Source of the DNA: Halanaerobium salsuginis
GTDB taxonomy: Bacteria > Bacillota > Halanaerobiia > Halanaerobiales > Halanaerobiaceae
Direction of reading: 5' to 3'
DNA: 64,000 bases
Assembly (NCBI RefSeq): GCF_900114545.1
Contig: NZ_FOTI01000005.1
Coordinates: 21,670-85,669 of the forward strand
Positions 20,477-29,573 of the stretch are shown here, in pieces. Every line of letters begins with the position of its first letter. The stretch's first letter is position 1. The notes beneath the pieces are model-generated. The model saw nothing but the letters and a program-made list of their open reading frames with translations. It had not been told where the DNA came from and ran no database searches. The translations under genes and the position numbers were made by a program.

Positions 20477-21181
20477 ATGCAGCTTCTACGTATCATTACA
20501 AGTTTTAATTATGCAATTGCTGGTTTAATCCATGCTATTAGAACTCAGCGTAATATGCAGCTGCATTTAGCCGCTGCAATCACTGTTTTAGCTTTGAGTT
20601 TGTTTTTTGATTTAAATAGATTAGAACTGGGCTTAATCATTGTTGCTATTGCTTTTGTTATTTTTGCTGAATTAATTAATACTGCTGTTGAAATTATAAT
20701 TGATATAATTAGTAAAGAATATAATTTCAAAGCAAGAATTGCCAAAAATATAAGCGCAGCAGCAGTTGTTATTGCTTCAATTAATGCTATCTTTATTGCT
20801 TATTTAGTTTTTTTTGATAAGGCCCAACAGCTTTCATTAGCTCTTATTTTTACAATTAGGCATGAGCCACTCCATTTGATTTTTATTAATCTTGGTTTAA
20901 TCTTTATTTTAGTAATAACTTTAAAATCAATTTTTAGCAGTGGGACACCCCTCAAAGGAGGAATAATAAGTGGTCATACTGCTTTAGCAGCTGCAGCTGT
21001 TTTAATGATCTGGTTTTTAACCAGTAACTTTATCGCTTTTAGTCTGGCTTCAGTTCTTGCCTTTTTAACAATTCAAAGTCGTCTGGAAGCCGGTACTCAT
21101 TCAATTAAAGAAGTTTTTAGAGGCGCTTTACTTGGGATTATAATTACCTTTATTATTTTTTATTTTTTTAGAATCAACTAG
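20477..21181 (+). CDS. Fusion of diacylglycerol/undecaprenol kinase and PAP2 phosphatase
   Basis: Residues 1-115 form a DgkA-type kinase: three helices with the core motif AELINTAVEIIID (64-76). Residues 120-234 form a short PAP2-type phosphatase region with SGHTALAAAA (165-174) and SRLEAGTHSIKEV (201-213). Bacillus dgkA in this slot encodes only the kinase. The kinase and phosphatase activities are opposed on paper (phosphorylating a lipid alcohol, removing phosphate from a lipid), suggesting lipid-carrier recycling, but the substrate cannot be read from the sequence. Ribosome-binding site is weak (AAAGGG). It follows ybeY by 6 bases. Confidence 0.88.
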   Translation: MQLLRIITSFNYAIAGLIHAIRTQRNMQLHLAAAITVLALSLFFDLNRLELGLIIVAIAFVIFAELINTAVEIIIDIISKEYNFKARIAKNISAAAVVIASINAIFIAYLVFFDKAQQLSLALIFTIRHEPLHLIFINLGLIFILVITLKSIFSSGTPLKGGIISGHTALAAAAVLMIWFLTSNFIAFSLASVLAFLTIQSRLEAGTHSIKEVFRGALLGIIITFIIFYFFRIN

Positions 21182-21211
21182 GAAATATAGCTAGGCTCTG
21201 GAGGAGATCTT

Positions 21212-22462
21212 ATGTATTTTCATTTATTAGGCTTATTTTTTTTAATAGTTTTATCGGCTTTCTTTTCTGGCTCTGAAACTGCTTTTATGGCTGTTAATAG
21301 AATTAAAATTAAAGAGAGAGTTCAGCAGGGGGATGAAAATGCTACCAAAGTAGATAAACTGCTGCAAGATCAAACTAAGTTATTAACTACAATTCTAATT
21401 GGTAATAATCTAGTTAATATTGCTGCATCTTCGATTGCAACTGCAATTTCTATAGAAATATTTGGCAGTAAAGGAGTTGGCATTGCTACTGGTATAGTCA
21501 CTCTTTTAATTCTTGTTTTTGGTGAAATAACACCTAAAGCTTTAGGTAATAATCAGTCAATTGCTTATGCAAAATTTGCTTCTGTTCCTTTATATTATTT
21601 AGAAAAAATACTTTTACCATTTATTTTCCTCTTCACAAGATTAGTTAATATATTTGTGAAAGATAAAAGTTTAATCTCTTCTGCTTTTCTAAGTGAAGAA
21701 GAAATTAGGCGCTTTGTTGAAGTTAGCCAGAAAGAAGGAGTAATTAAAGAAACAGAGCAGGAAATGATTCAGAGTGTATTTGATTTTGATGATACTTTAG
21801 TAAAAGAAATTATGATTCCCAGAATTGATATGATATGCATAGAAAAAGATTCTTCGCTTGCTGAATTGATTAAATTGGGCGTCGAGAAAGGGCATTCTCG
21901 AATTCCTGTTTATGAGAATTCAATTGATAATATAGTTGGTCTTGTTTATATAAAAGATCTACTAGAATTACTAATAGACTCCCAATCAGAAATGGTAATA
22001 GCTGATTTTGTTAAACCAATTTATTTTATTCCAGAAGGAAAACCAATTAATCAACTTTTAGCTGAGATGAAGGAAAGAAAAGAACATATGGCTGTTGTTG
22101 TAGACGAATATGGTGGTACATCCGGTTTAATTACAATTGAAGATCTGTTAGAAGAAATCGTTGGTGATATTCAAGATGAATTTGATCTTGAAAAAAGTTA
22201 TATAGAAGTTGTTTCTAATCAGCAGCTGTTGCTTGATGGTAGAGTAGAGATTGAAGAATTAAATAAGTATTTAGCAGAACCACTAGCTGAAAGTGATGAT
22301 TATGAAACAATAAGTGGTTTAATTTTGCATCATTTGAATCGGGTTCCTGTTAAAGGAGATAAATTAGAGTTGGAAGGCTTAACTTTTATAGTAGAAAATA
22401 TAATCGACAATCGGATTCGTAAAATAAAATTAATTAGTGAAACAGAATTAATAATTAGCTAA
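21212..22462 (+). CDS. CNNM/CorC-family protein with CBS pair (HlyC/CorC)
   Basis: The 416-residue protein has an N-terminal CNNM transmembrane domain (about 1-180, starting with FSGSETAFMAVNR). A CBS pair (about 195-320; PRIDMICIEKDSS, DEYGGTSGLITIEDLLEEIVGD) follows, then a C-terminal CorC_HlyC (transporter-associated) domain. The family is implicated in Mg2+ (and other cation) export, gated by nucleotide binding at the CBS domains. Ribosome-binding site GGAGGAG. The ion specificity is unknown. Confidence 0.92.
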   Translation: MYFHLLGLFFLIVLSAFFSGSETAFMAVNRIKIKERVQQGDENATKVDKLLQDQTKLLTTILIGNNLVNIAASSIATAISIEIFGSKGVGIATGIVTLLILVFGEITPKALGNNQSIAYAKFASVPLYYLEKILLPFIFLFTRLVNIFVKDKSLISSAFLSEEEIRRFVEVSQKEGVIKETEQEMIQSVFDFDDTLVKEIMIPRIDMICIEKDSSLAELIKLGVEKGHSRIPVYENSIDNIVGLVYIKDLLELLIDSQSEMVIADFVKPIYFIPEGKPINQLLAEMKERKEHMAVVVDEYGGTSGLITIEDLLEEIVGDIQDEFDLEKSYIEVVSNQQLLLDGRVEIEELNKYLAEPLAESDDYETISGLILHHLNRVPVKGDKLELEGLTFIVENIIDNRIRKIKLISETELIIS

Positions 22463-22476
22463 ATTGAGGTGAAAAG

Positions 22477-23577
22477 ATGAAGTTTAAATGTAAAATTATG
22501 GCAGTTATTATTTTGCTGCTGCTTGTTTTATTAACAGGATGTACTAAAAAAGATGATTCACCAGCAGCTATACCGGTTGAAAAATCAATTGATAAAAATA
22601 ATACTTCTGATTCTCAGCAGGTAGATAAACAGTTAGATCAGTCAGAAGAAGTACCAGACGAAATAAGCGAAGACTCTGAGCTTGAGCAAGATAGTTACTC
22701 TTATAAAGCTAAGTCACCATTTACCGGGCTTCCTCTGCAAAAAAATTATTATCAAAGAGCATTGGCGGTATCGATAGAAAATTCTCCTGCTGCCAGACCA
22801 CAGACTGGTCTTGCTCAGGCAGATATTGTTTATGAATTTATGCTGGAAGGTGGTATTACACGATTTTTAGCTATTTATTGGCCTGATATCCCGGCTAAAA
22901 TTGGTCCAATCAGGAGTGCCAGGCCGGCTTTAATTGAAACAGCAACAGACTATGATGCGCTTTTCTTACATGCTGGAGCCAGTCCAGATGGATTTGCAAT
23001 GTTGAGTCAGGGAAATGTTTTACATCTTGATCAAATTTATCAGAGTAATTATTTCTGGCGAAGTAGTAAAAGGAAAGCGCCTCATAACCTATACTCAGGC
23101 AAACCAGTTTTACAGGATTATTTAGCTTCTTTACAGGCCAAAGAATATCCCGAACAATTTAATTTTTCAACTGTATCTTTGCTAGAAGATTTTACTAAAG
23201 CAGAAAATATAACAGTTGATTACTGGGGAAGTTATTCTGTTTTATATAAATATGATGCTTTACATAATATTTATTTTCGCTACCTAAATGATGTTTCTAA
23301 CCCACATTTAAATGAGGCTGGTGATCAGCTAACAGCTAAAAATATTATTATTCAATATGTAAATATGAAAACCAAAGATTCTGCTGGCAGGCAGGATATT
23401 GATCTTAATTCAGGCGGTAAAATTGAACTTTTTCGGGATGGAACTGTTATTGAAGGTAATTGGATTCGTAAAAATGGTCGGATTAACTATTTAAATAAAT
23501 CAGGTAAAGAAATAGAATTAAATCCTGGTCAAACCTGGATTGAAGTAATTAATACTGGAGCTGAAATTATTTATTAA
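22477..23577 (+). CDS. DUF3048-family lipoprotein (YerB-like)
   Basis: A 366-residue lipoprotein: a charged N terminus and hydrophobic stretch end in the lipobox LLTGC (Cys22). A Ser/Asp/Glu-rich linker (about 25-75) precedes two DUF3048 regions, with typical RALAVSIENSPAARPQTGLAQ and FLAIYWPDIPAKIGPIRSARP. Members such as YerB are of uncertain function. GAGGTG precedes ATG 22477 and the gene follows the CNNM gene by 14 bases. Confidence 0.88.
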   Translation: MKFKCKIMAVIILLLLVLLTGCTKKDDSPAAIPVEKSIDKNNTSDSQQVDKQLDQSEEVPDEISEDSELEQDSYSYKAKSPFTGLPLQKNYYQRALAVSIENSPAARPQTGLAQADIVYEFMLEGGITRFLAIYWPDIPAKIGPIRSARPALIETATDYDALFLHAGASPDGFAMLSQGNVLHLDQIYQSNYFWRSSKRKAPHNLYSGKPVLQDYLASLQAKEYPEQFNFSTVSLLEDFTKAENITVDYWGSYSVLYKYDALHNIYFRYLNDVSNPHLNEAGDQLTAKNIIIQYVNMKTKDSAGRQDIDLNSGGKIELFRDGTVIEGNWIRKNGRINYLNKSGKEIELNPGQTWIEVINTGAEIIY

Positions 23578-23618
23578 ACTTATTATTTGGTTTCAAATTT
23601 TTGAAAGAGGTGTCTTTT

Positions 23619-24050
23619 ATGGAAAAAAAATTAAAAGATAAAATGTTTAAACTTGCTCTAACAGCGCAAAAAAATGCCTATGTTCCATATTCTAAATTTC
23701 CTCTGGGAGCTGCTGTTTTAACTGAAGATGGGTCTATTTATACAGGTGTAAATATTGAAAATGCAGCTTTTGGCTTAACTAATTGTGCAGAACGTTCAGC
23801 TATTTTTACAGCTGTTTCTGCTGGTAAACAAAAAATTGAGGCTTTAGTATTAGTAAGTTCTACTGAACATCCAATTACTCCTTGTGGTTCTTGCCGTCAG
23901 GTTATCAAAGAATTTGCTGATCAAGAAATTGAAATAGTAATGATGACTGAATCTGGTCAAGAATTAACAATGACCAGTACTGAATTACTGCCGGGAGCTT
24001 TTACAGATGATTCTATGGAAAAAACAAGGGAGCAAATTGATGAGTTATAA
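23619..24050 (+). CDS. cdd: Cytidine deaminase
   Basis: Cdd deaminates cytidine and deoxycytidine in pyrimidine salvage. Zinc ligands and catalytic residues appear in NCAERSAI (C56, E58) and PCGSCRQV (C89, C92). At 143 residues it is the usual homotetrameric type. The start is ATG 23619 behind AAAGAGGTG; an upstream in-frame TTG (23601) lacks a site. It overlaps the start of era by 11 bases, the same cdd-era pair as in Bacillus. Confidence 0.95.
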   Translation: MEKKLKDKMFKLALTAQKNAYVPYSKFPLGAAVLTEDGSIYTGVNIENAAFGLTNCAERSAIFTAVSAGKQKIEALVLVSSTEHPITPCGSCRQVIKEFADQEIEIVMMTESGQELTMTSTELLPGAFTDDSMEKTREQIDEL

Positions 24051-24921
24051 ATCAGGTTTTGTGACGATTATTGGTCGACCAAATGTTGGAAAGTCAACTT
24101 TAATTAATCAATTGATTGGAGAAAAAATTAATATTATTTCTCCCCGACCGCAGACAACTAGAAACAGTATTAAAGCTATTTATACAGCTGAAAATGGTCA
24201 GGTTATTTTTATTGACACACCAGGTATTCATCAACCTAGAAATGAACTGGATAATTATATGCTTGAAGCAGCTTATAATAGTCTAGAAGGAATTGATTTA
24301 ATTATATTTATTCTTGATGGAAGTACTTATTGGGGTAAAAATGATCAGCTGATTTACGATCAGATTAAAAATAATAGTAATAAAATAATTTTTGTGATGA
24401 ATAAAATAGATAAACTGTCTGCTCAGGATTTAGTCAAAAAGCAGCAGCAGTATAGTCAGAAAGTTGGTCAGGAAGTTATTCCAATTTCTGCTTTAAATAA
24501 GAAAAATATTGACACTCTGCTAATGGAAGTTTTTGACTTTTTGCCAGAAGGACCTCAATATTATCCAGCTGATATGATTACAGATCAGATAGAGCGTTTT
24601 GTTTTTGCAGAAATGATTAGAGAAAAAATATTTTACTTAACTAGAGATGAAGTTCCTTATGGGGTAGCTGTTATTGTAGAAGAAGTTAAAGAAAGACAAA
24701 ATGATGATTATTATATTAGGGCTAATATTTATGTAGAGAAAAAATCGCATAAAGGAATTATTATTGGTAAAAATGGTAAAATGCTAAAAAAAATAGGCCA
24801 GCAGGCCAGGAAAGAAATAGAGAATCTCTTGCAAACCAAGGTATATCTTGACCTCTGGGTTAAAATTTTGAAAGATTGGCGAGAAAAAGATAATCTGCTC
24901 AAAAGAATGGGTTATAAGTAA
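24040..24921 (+). CDS. era: GTPase Era (16S rRNA/30S assembly)
   Basis: Era binds the 3' end of 16S rRNA during 30S maturation. GTPase motifs: G1 GRPNVGKST (12-20), G2 TTRN, G3 DTPG, G4 NKID and G5 ISA. A C-terminal KH domain contains the GIIIGKNGKMLKKIG loop. The start is ATG 24040 (AGGGAG at 24027-24032, 7 bases before); a longer in-frame start at 24007 lies deep inside cdd and was rejected. The 293-residue length is typical. Confidence 0.96.
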   Translation: MSYKSGFVTIIGRPNVGKSTLINQLIGEKINIISPRPQTTRNSIKAIYTAENGQVIFIDTPGIHQPRNELDNYMLEAAYNSLEGIDLIIFILDGSTYWGKNDQLIYDQIKNNSNKIIFVMNKIDKLSAQDLVKKQQQYSQKVGQEVIPISALNKKNIDTLLMEVFDFLPEGPQYYPADMITDQIERFVFAEMIREKIFYLTRDEVPYGVAVIVEEVKERQNDDYYIRANIYVEKKSHKGIIIGKNGKMLKKIGQQARKEIENLLQTKVYLDLWVKILKDWREKDNLLKRMGYK

Positions 24922-24985
24922 AAACTTGCTTTTCAGATTGCCTATTTGCTGTCCTGCTAAATTTAAGAGAAAAATTAATCAAATT

Positions 24986-25012
24986 GCAGGACTATGCAGA
25001 ACTTTGTAGAAT
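24986..25012 (+). promoter_or_regulatory. Sigma-H-type promoter upstream of deoC
   Basis: GCAGGACTA, 11 bases, GTAGAAT. This fits the sigma-H consensus apart from one W position (C for A/T). Spacing is identical to the other three sites in the window. deoC begins 50 bases downstream. Confidence 0.65.
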
Positions 25013-25061
25013 ATAATTACTGACAAAGTAAAAATATAAGAATATAAGGAGTGGTTTTTAA

Positions 25062-25745
25062 ATGGCGATCAAACCTCGTGATATGGCTAAAATGATTGAC
25101 CATACTAATTTAAATCCTACAGCTACTGTTGAGGATATTAAGCATTTATGTGAGGAAGCAAATGAACATGAATTTGCTTCTGTTTGTGTAAATCCAATAT
25201 ATGTACCTTTAGCAGCTAAACTTCTCGAAGAAAGCTCTGTTAAAGTTTGTACTGTGGTTGGCTTCCCTCTGGGAGCAAATACCACAGAGGTCAAAGCTTT
25301 TGAAACCAGGAATGCGATTAAAAATGGAGCCCAGGAAATTGATATGGTGATGAATATAGGGGCTTTTAAATCAAATGCCTATGAAATTTTTAGATCAGAT
25401 ATTAAAGCTGTTGTTGATGCTACTAAAAGTGCAGGAGTTAGTTCGGATATTATAGTTAAGGTTATTTTAGAAACTTGCTATTTAAATGAAGAAGAAATAG
25501 TTAAAGCTTGTGAAATTGCTAAAGAAGCCGGAGTTGATTTTGTTAAAACATCGACCGGTTTTGGGGATTATGGAGCCCGGGTTGAGGATGTTAGCATTAT
25601 GCGCAAAACAGTTGGCCGTGATGTTGGAGTGAAAGCTTCTGGCGGGATTAAAAACTTTGAACAGGCACTTGAAATGTTAGATGCAGGTGCTAATAGATTA
25701 GGAGCTAGCTCAGGAGTTGAGATTGTAACTGCTGATGAAGAATAA
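25062..25745 (+). CDS. deoC: Deoxyribose-phosphate aldolase
   Basis: DeoC splits deoxyribose-5-phosphate to glyceraldehyde-3-phosphate and acetaldehyde in deoxynucleoside breakdown. Class I aldolase residues are visible: the Schiff-base lysine K162 in VKTSTGFGDYGA and the second lysine K191 in VKASGGIKN. The 227-residue length is typical. AAGGAG precedes ATG 25062. It sits between era and recO, with its own promoter region; salvage partner cdd is two genes upstream. Confidence 0.96.
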   Translation: MAIKPRDMAKMIDHTNLNPTATVEDIKHLCEEANEHEFASVCVNPIYVPLAAKLLEESSVKVCTVVGFPLGANTTEVKAFETRNAIKNGAQEIDMVMNIGAFKSNAYEIFRSDIKAVVDATKSAGVSSDIIVKVILETCYLNEEEIVKACEIAKEAGVDFVKTSTGFGDYGARVEDVSIMRKTVGRDVGVKASGGIKNFEQALEMLDAGANRLGASSGVEIVTADEE

Positions 25746-25762
25746 GCGGGAGATGAATAATT

Positions 25763-26545
25763 TTGGCTGCTTTAGAAACAGAAGCTGTGGTGTTAAAGCA
25801 ATTTGATTTAGGAGAGTCAGATCGTTTAATTACACTATATACAAAGGAAAAAGGGAAAATTAAGGCTGTAGCCAGGGGAGCCCGTAAAGGAAAAAAGTCA
25901 CGTTCCGGGCTTGTACTTCCGTTTAGTTATCATAAATTTACTCTTTACCAGGGAAGATCTCTGGCCAGGATTAATTATGTTGATTCACTGGCTATGCATA
26001 AACAACTTAGGGAAGACTTAGACTATATGGCTTATGCTAGTACAGTTTGCGAATATATTGAACGAGCTGGATTAGAGGAAGAAGCTGATCAGGCTCTTTT
26101 TTCGCTTTTAGTTGTGATCCTGGAAAAACTAAATGATTGCTCTAAAAATGAGCTTCTTTTTTATTTTACAGTATTTAAAGCGAAACTATTGCTTCTTTTA
26201 GGTGTTAAACCTGAAATTGAAAACTGTACTATTTGTGGTTCTAAAATGAATTTAAAAGGCAGAACTGCCTTTAGTGTAGAACAGGGTGGTTCGATTTGCA
26301 AAAAATGTCTGGCCGAAAATGATAATCAATTATCACGCTCAGCTTTTTCTTTTTTTGAGTTAAATGAACTGCGTGCACTTTATAAAATAATCTTTGCTGA
26401 AATATCATTGTTAAAGCCAGATCAATTTAATTTAAATTTATTAGAAAAACTGACTGATTTGACAGAAAAATTTTTGATTTATCACCTTGATTTACAGCCG
26501 AAATCCCTGGATTTTCTTTATACACTCAGGAATTTAAATAGTTAA
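25763..26545 (+). CDS. recO: DNA repair protein RecO
   Basis: RecO loads RecA on SSB-coated DNA with RecR (and RecF). The 260-residue protein has an N-terminal OB-fold (VVLKQFDLGESDRLITLYT) and a helical region. A C-terminal zinc site is formed by two CxxC pairs (CTICGSK and CKKC). Start TTG 25763 is ten bases after GGGAG (25748-25752); no in-frame ATG offers a better start. The deoC-recO distance is 17 bases, so both likely share a transcript. Confidence 0.93.
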   Translation: MAALETEAVVLKQFDLGESDRLITLYTKEKGKIKAVARGARKGKKSRSGLVLPFSYHKFTLYQGRSLARINYVDSLAMHKQLREDLDYMAYASTVCEYIERAGLEEEADQALFSLLVVILEKLNDCSKNELLFYFTVFKAKLLLLLGVKPEIENCTICGSKMNLKGRTAFSVEQGGSICKKCLAENDNQLSRSAFSFFELNELRALYKIIFAEISLLKPDQFNLNLLEKLTDLTEKFLIYHLDLQPKSLDFLYTLRNLNS

Positions 26546-26549
26546 TTTT

Positions 26550-26580
26550 AACCTTGTCCTACAGGATAAGGTTTTATTTT
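26550..26580 (+). terminator. Terminator after recO
   Basis: A 10-bp stem (26550-26559 with 26564-26573, including one G-U pair) and a four-base TACA loop, then a T-rich tail TTTTATTTT (26572-26580). It ends the deoC-recO transcript. Confidence 0.8.
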
Positions 26581-26606
26581 GATAAATATTAGAGTAAAGA
26601 TATTTA
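26579..26606 (+). promoter_or_regulatory. Possible promoter for glyQS
   Basis: TTGATA (26579-26584) with TATTTA (26601-26606) at 16 bases. Moderate match only. No T-box leader is possible in the 86-base gap. Confidence 0.4.
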
Positions 26607-26631
26607 AAAGAGTAGGAAAGGAAGTGGATTT

Positions 26632-27480
26632 ATGGAGTTCCAGGAAATTATATTTACACTGGATAAATTTTGGGGTGACAGAGGTTGTGTAATAGAACAG
26701 CCTTATGACACTGAGGTTGGAGCAGGTACAATGAGCCCTTCAACTTTTTTAAGATCGCTAGGTGAAAAACCATGGAATACTGCTTATGTACAGCCATGTA
26801 GGAGGCCAACAGATGGTCGTTATGGTGATAATCCATATCGTCTTCAGCGCTATTTTCAATATCAGGTAATCATGAAACCTTCCCCTGATAATATTCAGGA
26901 GGTTTATTTAGATAGCTTACGTGCTCTGGGAATAGATGTGGAAAAACATGATGTTCGTTTTGTAGAAGATAATTGGGAATCACCTACTCTGGGAGCCTGG
27001 GGGTTGGGCTGGGAAGTCTGGCTTGATGGTATGGAAATAACACAGTTTACTTATTTTCAGCAGGTAGGTGGTTTTAAAGCAGATCCAGTTACAGTAGAAA
27101 TAACTTATGGCTTAGAAAGAATAGCTATGTATTTGCAGGAAGTAGAGGATGTTTATGAATTAAATTGGGTGGGAGATGTAAAGTACCGTGATATTTACCA
27201 TCGCAATGAAGTTGAACAATCAAAATATAATTTTGAAGTTGCTAATATTGATCATTTATTTAATCTTTTTGATATTTATGAAGCAGAAGCTGAAACTGCT
27301 CTGGCAGCTGAAATTACTCTAGCAGCTTATGATTATACACTAAAATGTTCTCATACTTTTAATCTGCTTGATGCTAGAGGAGCAATTAGTGTAACTGAAA
27401 GAACAAGATTTATTAAACGGGTAAGAAAACTGGCTCATGCCTGTGCTGCCAGTTATTTGAATTCTGGAAACCAGGAGTGA
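26632..27480 (+). CDS. glyQ: Glycyl-tRNA synthetase alpha subunit
   Basis: The catalytic alpha subunit of the bacterial-type heterotetrameric GlyRS. It starts [20 protein letters not shown] and contains [12 protein letters not shown] and the [10 protein letters not shown] class II motif 3 arginine. The length (282) is slightly shorter than usual but complete. ATG 26632 follows GGAAGTG. The glyS start lies 5 bases after the stop, so the subunits are co-translated. Confidence 0.96.
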   Translation: MEFQEIIFTLDKFWGDRGCVIEQPYDTEVGAGTMSPSTFLRSLGEKPWNTAYVQPCRRPTDGRYGDNPYRLQRYFQYQVIMKPSPDNIQEVYLDSLRALGIDVEKHDVRFVEDNWESPTLGAWGLGWEVWLDGMEITQFTYFQQVGGFKADPVTVEITYGLERIAMYLQEVEDVYELNWVGDVKYRDIYHRNEVEQSKYNFEVANIDHLFNLFDIYEAEAETALAAEITLAAYDYTLKCSHTFNLLDARGAISVTERTRFIKRVRKLAHACAASYLNSGNQE

Positions 27481-27485
27481 TAATA

Positions 27486-29549
27486 ATGGCTAAAAATTTG
27501 ATTTTTGAAATTGGAACTGAAGAAATGCCTGCTGCTTCAATGGCAGGGTTTAGAGATGATTATTTAGCAACTGCAGTTGAACTTTTTGAAAATAATAATT
27601 TAGAATTTAAAAAAATTAAAGTTTATTCTACTCCTCGCCGGCTAGTTTTAAATGTTTTAGAGCTAGCAGAAAAACAGGCAGATAATAAAGAAATAGTTCG
27701 AGGACCAGCTGTAAATATTGCTTTTGATGATGATGGTCAGCCAACTAGAGCAGCTACTGGGTTTGCTGGTGGTCAGGGACTTAAAGTAGCTGATTTAAGC
27801 AAAAAAGATGGATATTTATATGCTGAAAAAATTGAAAAAGGAGTAGCTACTAATAAAATTTTACCAGAAATATTGCTTAAGTTAGTCAAAAAAACTCCTC
27901 TGCCTAAAGCAATGCGCTGGGGCAATGTAGAAATGGAATTTATTCGGCCTATTAAATGGTTATTAGTTTTATTTGGTAGTGAAAATTTAGCTTTAGAAAT
28001 TGCTGGAATAAAAAGCAGCAATTACAGTATGGGCCATCGTTTTTTAAGTGAGGGTAAGGTCAAGATTGACAATGCTGAATCATATTTTGCGGCTCTAAAA
28101 GAAGCTTCTATTATTGTGAAGGAAGAAGAACGCAGGCAGCTGATAAATGATCAAATTGCGCAGCTGAATTTAAGTGGTCAGCCTTTAATAAGATCAGAGC
28201 TTTTAACAGAGGTTGTGGATCTAGTAGAATATCCAACAGTATTTAAAGGAGAATTTGCAGAAAAATATTTAGAATTACCAGCAGAAGTATTAATTACAGC
28301 TATGGAAAAACATCAGCGTTATTTTCCGGTTCAGAAAAAAGAAGGAGATTTAACTGCTGAGTTTATTGGAGTTCGTGATGGCGGAAATTATTATCTAGCC
28401 AATGTTATTGCTGGTAATGAAATGGTACTGCGCGGCAGACTTGATGATGCCCAATTTTTCTTTGCTGAAGATCAGAAATATGGATTTTTAAATCGCAGTC
28501 AAGATATTAAAGAGATAGTTTTTCAGCAGAAATTAGGAAGTGTTTATGACAAGGTACAAAAGCTTAAACTAATAACTGCTAATCTAGCTGATCTATTTAA
28601 CTTATCTCCTGCAGAAAAACAAGCTGCTGTGCGCGCAGCTGAATTATCTAAAAATGATCTAGCAACAGAAATGGTAAATGAATTTGCTAATCTGCAGGGA
28701 ATAATGGGACAGGAGTATGCACTTTTAGCTGGAGAAAATACTGCTACAGCTCAAGCAATTTTTGAGCACTATCTCCCGAGATTTGCTGATGATAAACTTC
28801 CTACCAGCAATAGTGGGATAATTTTAGCTCTTGCAGAAAAATTATTCAATTTAAGCAGCCATTTTTTATTAGGCAATATCCCTAGTGGCTCTCAAGATCC
28901 TTTTGCTCTCAGGAGACAGGCAACTGGATTTTTAAGAATAGTTTTAGATAATAAATTATCATTTAATCTAGAAAAATTACTTACCAGAACAATGAAGATC
29001 ATTGATATTGTTGATGCTGATTTAAAAAATAGTATTATTGAATTAAAGAATTTTATTAAACAAAGATTGGATAATATCTTAACTGAACAAGGAGTTCGTT
29101 ATGATATAATTAAAGCAGTAATAAATGTTAATGATAATAATTTACTTGATCTTAAACAGCGTGCCCAGCAGTTAATGGAGTTTCGATCTGAAGACCCAGA
29201 ACTTTTTGTTGATTTCATTAGAGCATTAGTTAGAGTTAAAAATATCAGTGATAAATTGACTGATAAAATTGAAATTAATGCAGGATTATTAGAAGCAAAT
29301 GAAGAACAAGAGTTATATAAAGCATTTAAAGACAATCAACAGGAGATTGAGGCTAAGTTTGCAGCTGGTGAATATCTGGCGGCTTTTTATTTATTGGTTA
29401 GCTTAAAAGATCAAATTGACAAGTTCCTGGATAATGTAATGGTGATGGTTGAACAGGAAGAAATTAAACAAAACAGATTGGCTTTATTAGCTGGTATTGC
29501 TAATTTAACAGATCCAATTCTTGATCTCGAAGAAATAGCTCTTGACTAA
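27486..29549 (+). CDS. glyS: Glycyl-tRNA synthetase beta subunit
   Basis: The beta subunit carries tRNA binding. It begins MAKNLIFEIGTEEMPAASM, typical of GlyS; the body contains an HD-like domain (RHQR-type KHQRYFP is visible) and the C-terminal DALR anticodon-binding domain. The length is 687 residues. Start ATG 27486 with AGGAG at 27473-27477; the GTG at 27477 overlaps the site and was rejected. Confidence 0.96.
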   Translation: MAKNLIFEIGTEEMPAASMAGFRDDYLATAVELFENNNLEFKKIKVYSTPRRLVLNVLELAEKQADNKEIVRGPAVNIAFDDDGQPTRAATGFAGGQGLKVADLSKKDGYLYAEKIEKGVATNKILPEILLKLVKKTPLPKAMRWGNVEMEFIRPIKWLLVLFGSENLALEIAGIKSSNYSMGHRFLSEGKVKIDNAESYFAALKEASIIVKEEERRQLINDQIAQLNLSGQPLIRSELLTEVVDLVEYPTVFKGEFAEKYLELPAEVLITAMEKHQRYFPVQKKEGDLTAEFIGVRDGGNYYLANVIAGNEMVLRGRLDDAQFFFAEDQKYGFLNRSQDIKEIVFQQKLGSVYDKVQKLKLITANLADLFNLSPAEKQAAVRAAELSKNDLATEMVNEFANLQGIMGQEYALLAGENTATAQAIFEHYLPRFADDKLPTSNSGIILALAEKLFNLSSHFLLGNIPSGSQDPFALRRQATGFLRIVLDNKLSFNLEKLLTRTMKIIDIVDADLKNSIIELKNFIKQRLDNILTEQGVRYDIIKAVINVNDNNLLDLKQRAQQLMEFRSEDPELFVDFIRALVRVKNISDKLTDKIEINAGLLEANEEQELYKAFKDNQQEIEAKFAAGEYLAAFYLLVSLKDQIDKFLDNVMVMVEQEEIKQNRLALLAGIANLTDPILDLEEIALD

Positions 29550-29573
29550 TAACTAAAATCGAGGTGGATAAAG

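Noticed and set aside
26546..26631. T-box leader ahead of glyQS
   Set aside because: Firmicute glyQS is often T-box controlled, but the gap is only 86 bases, mostly the recO terminator and a promoter, with no AGGGTGG core.
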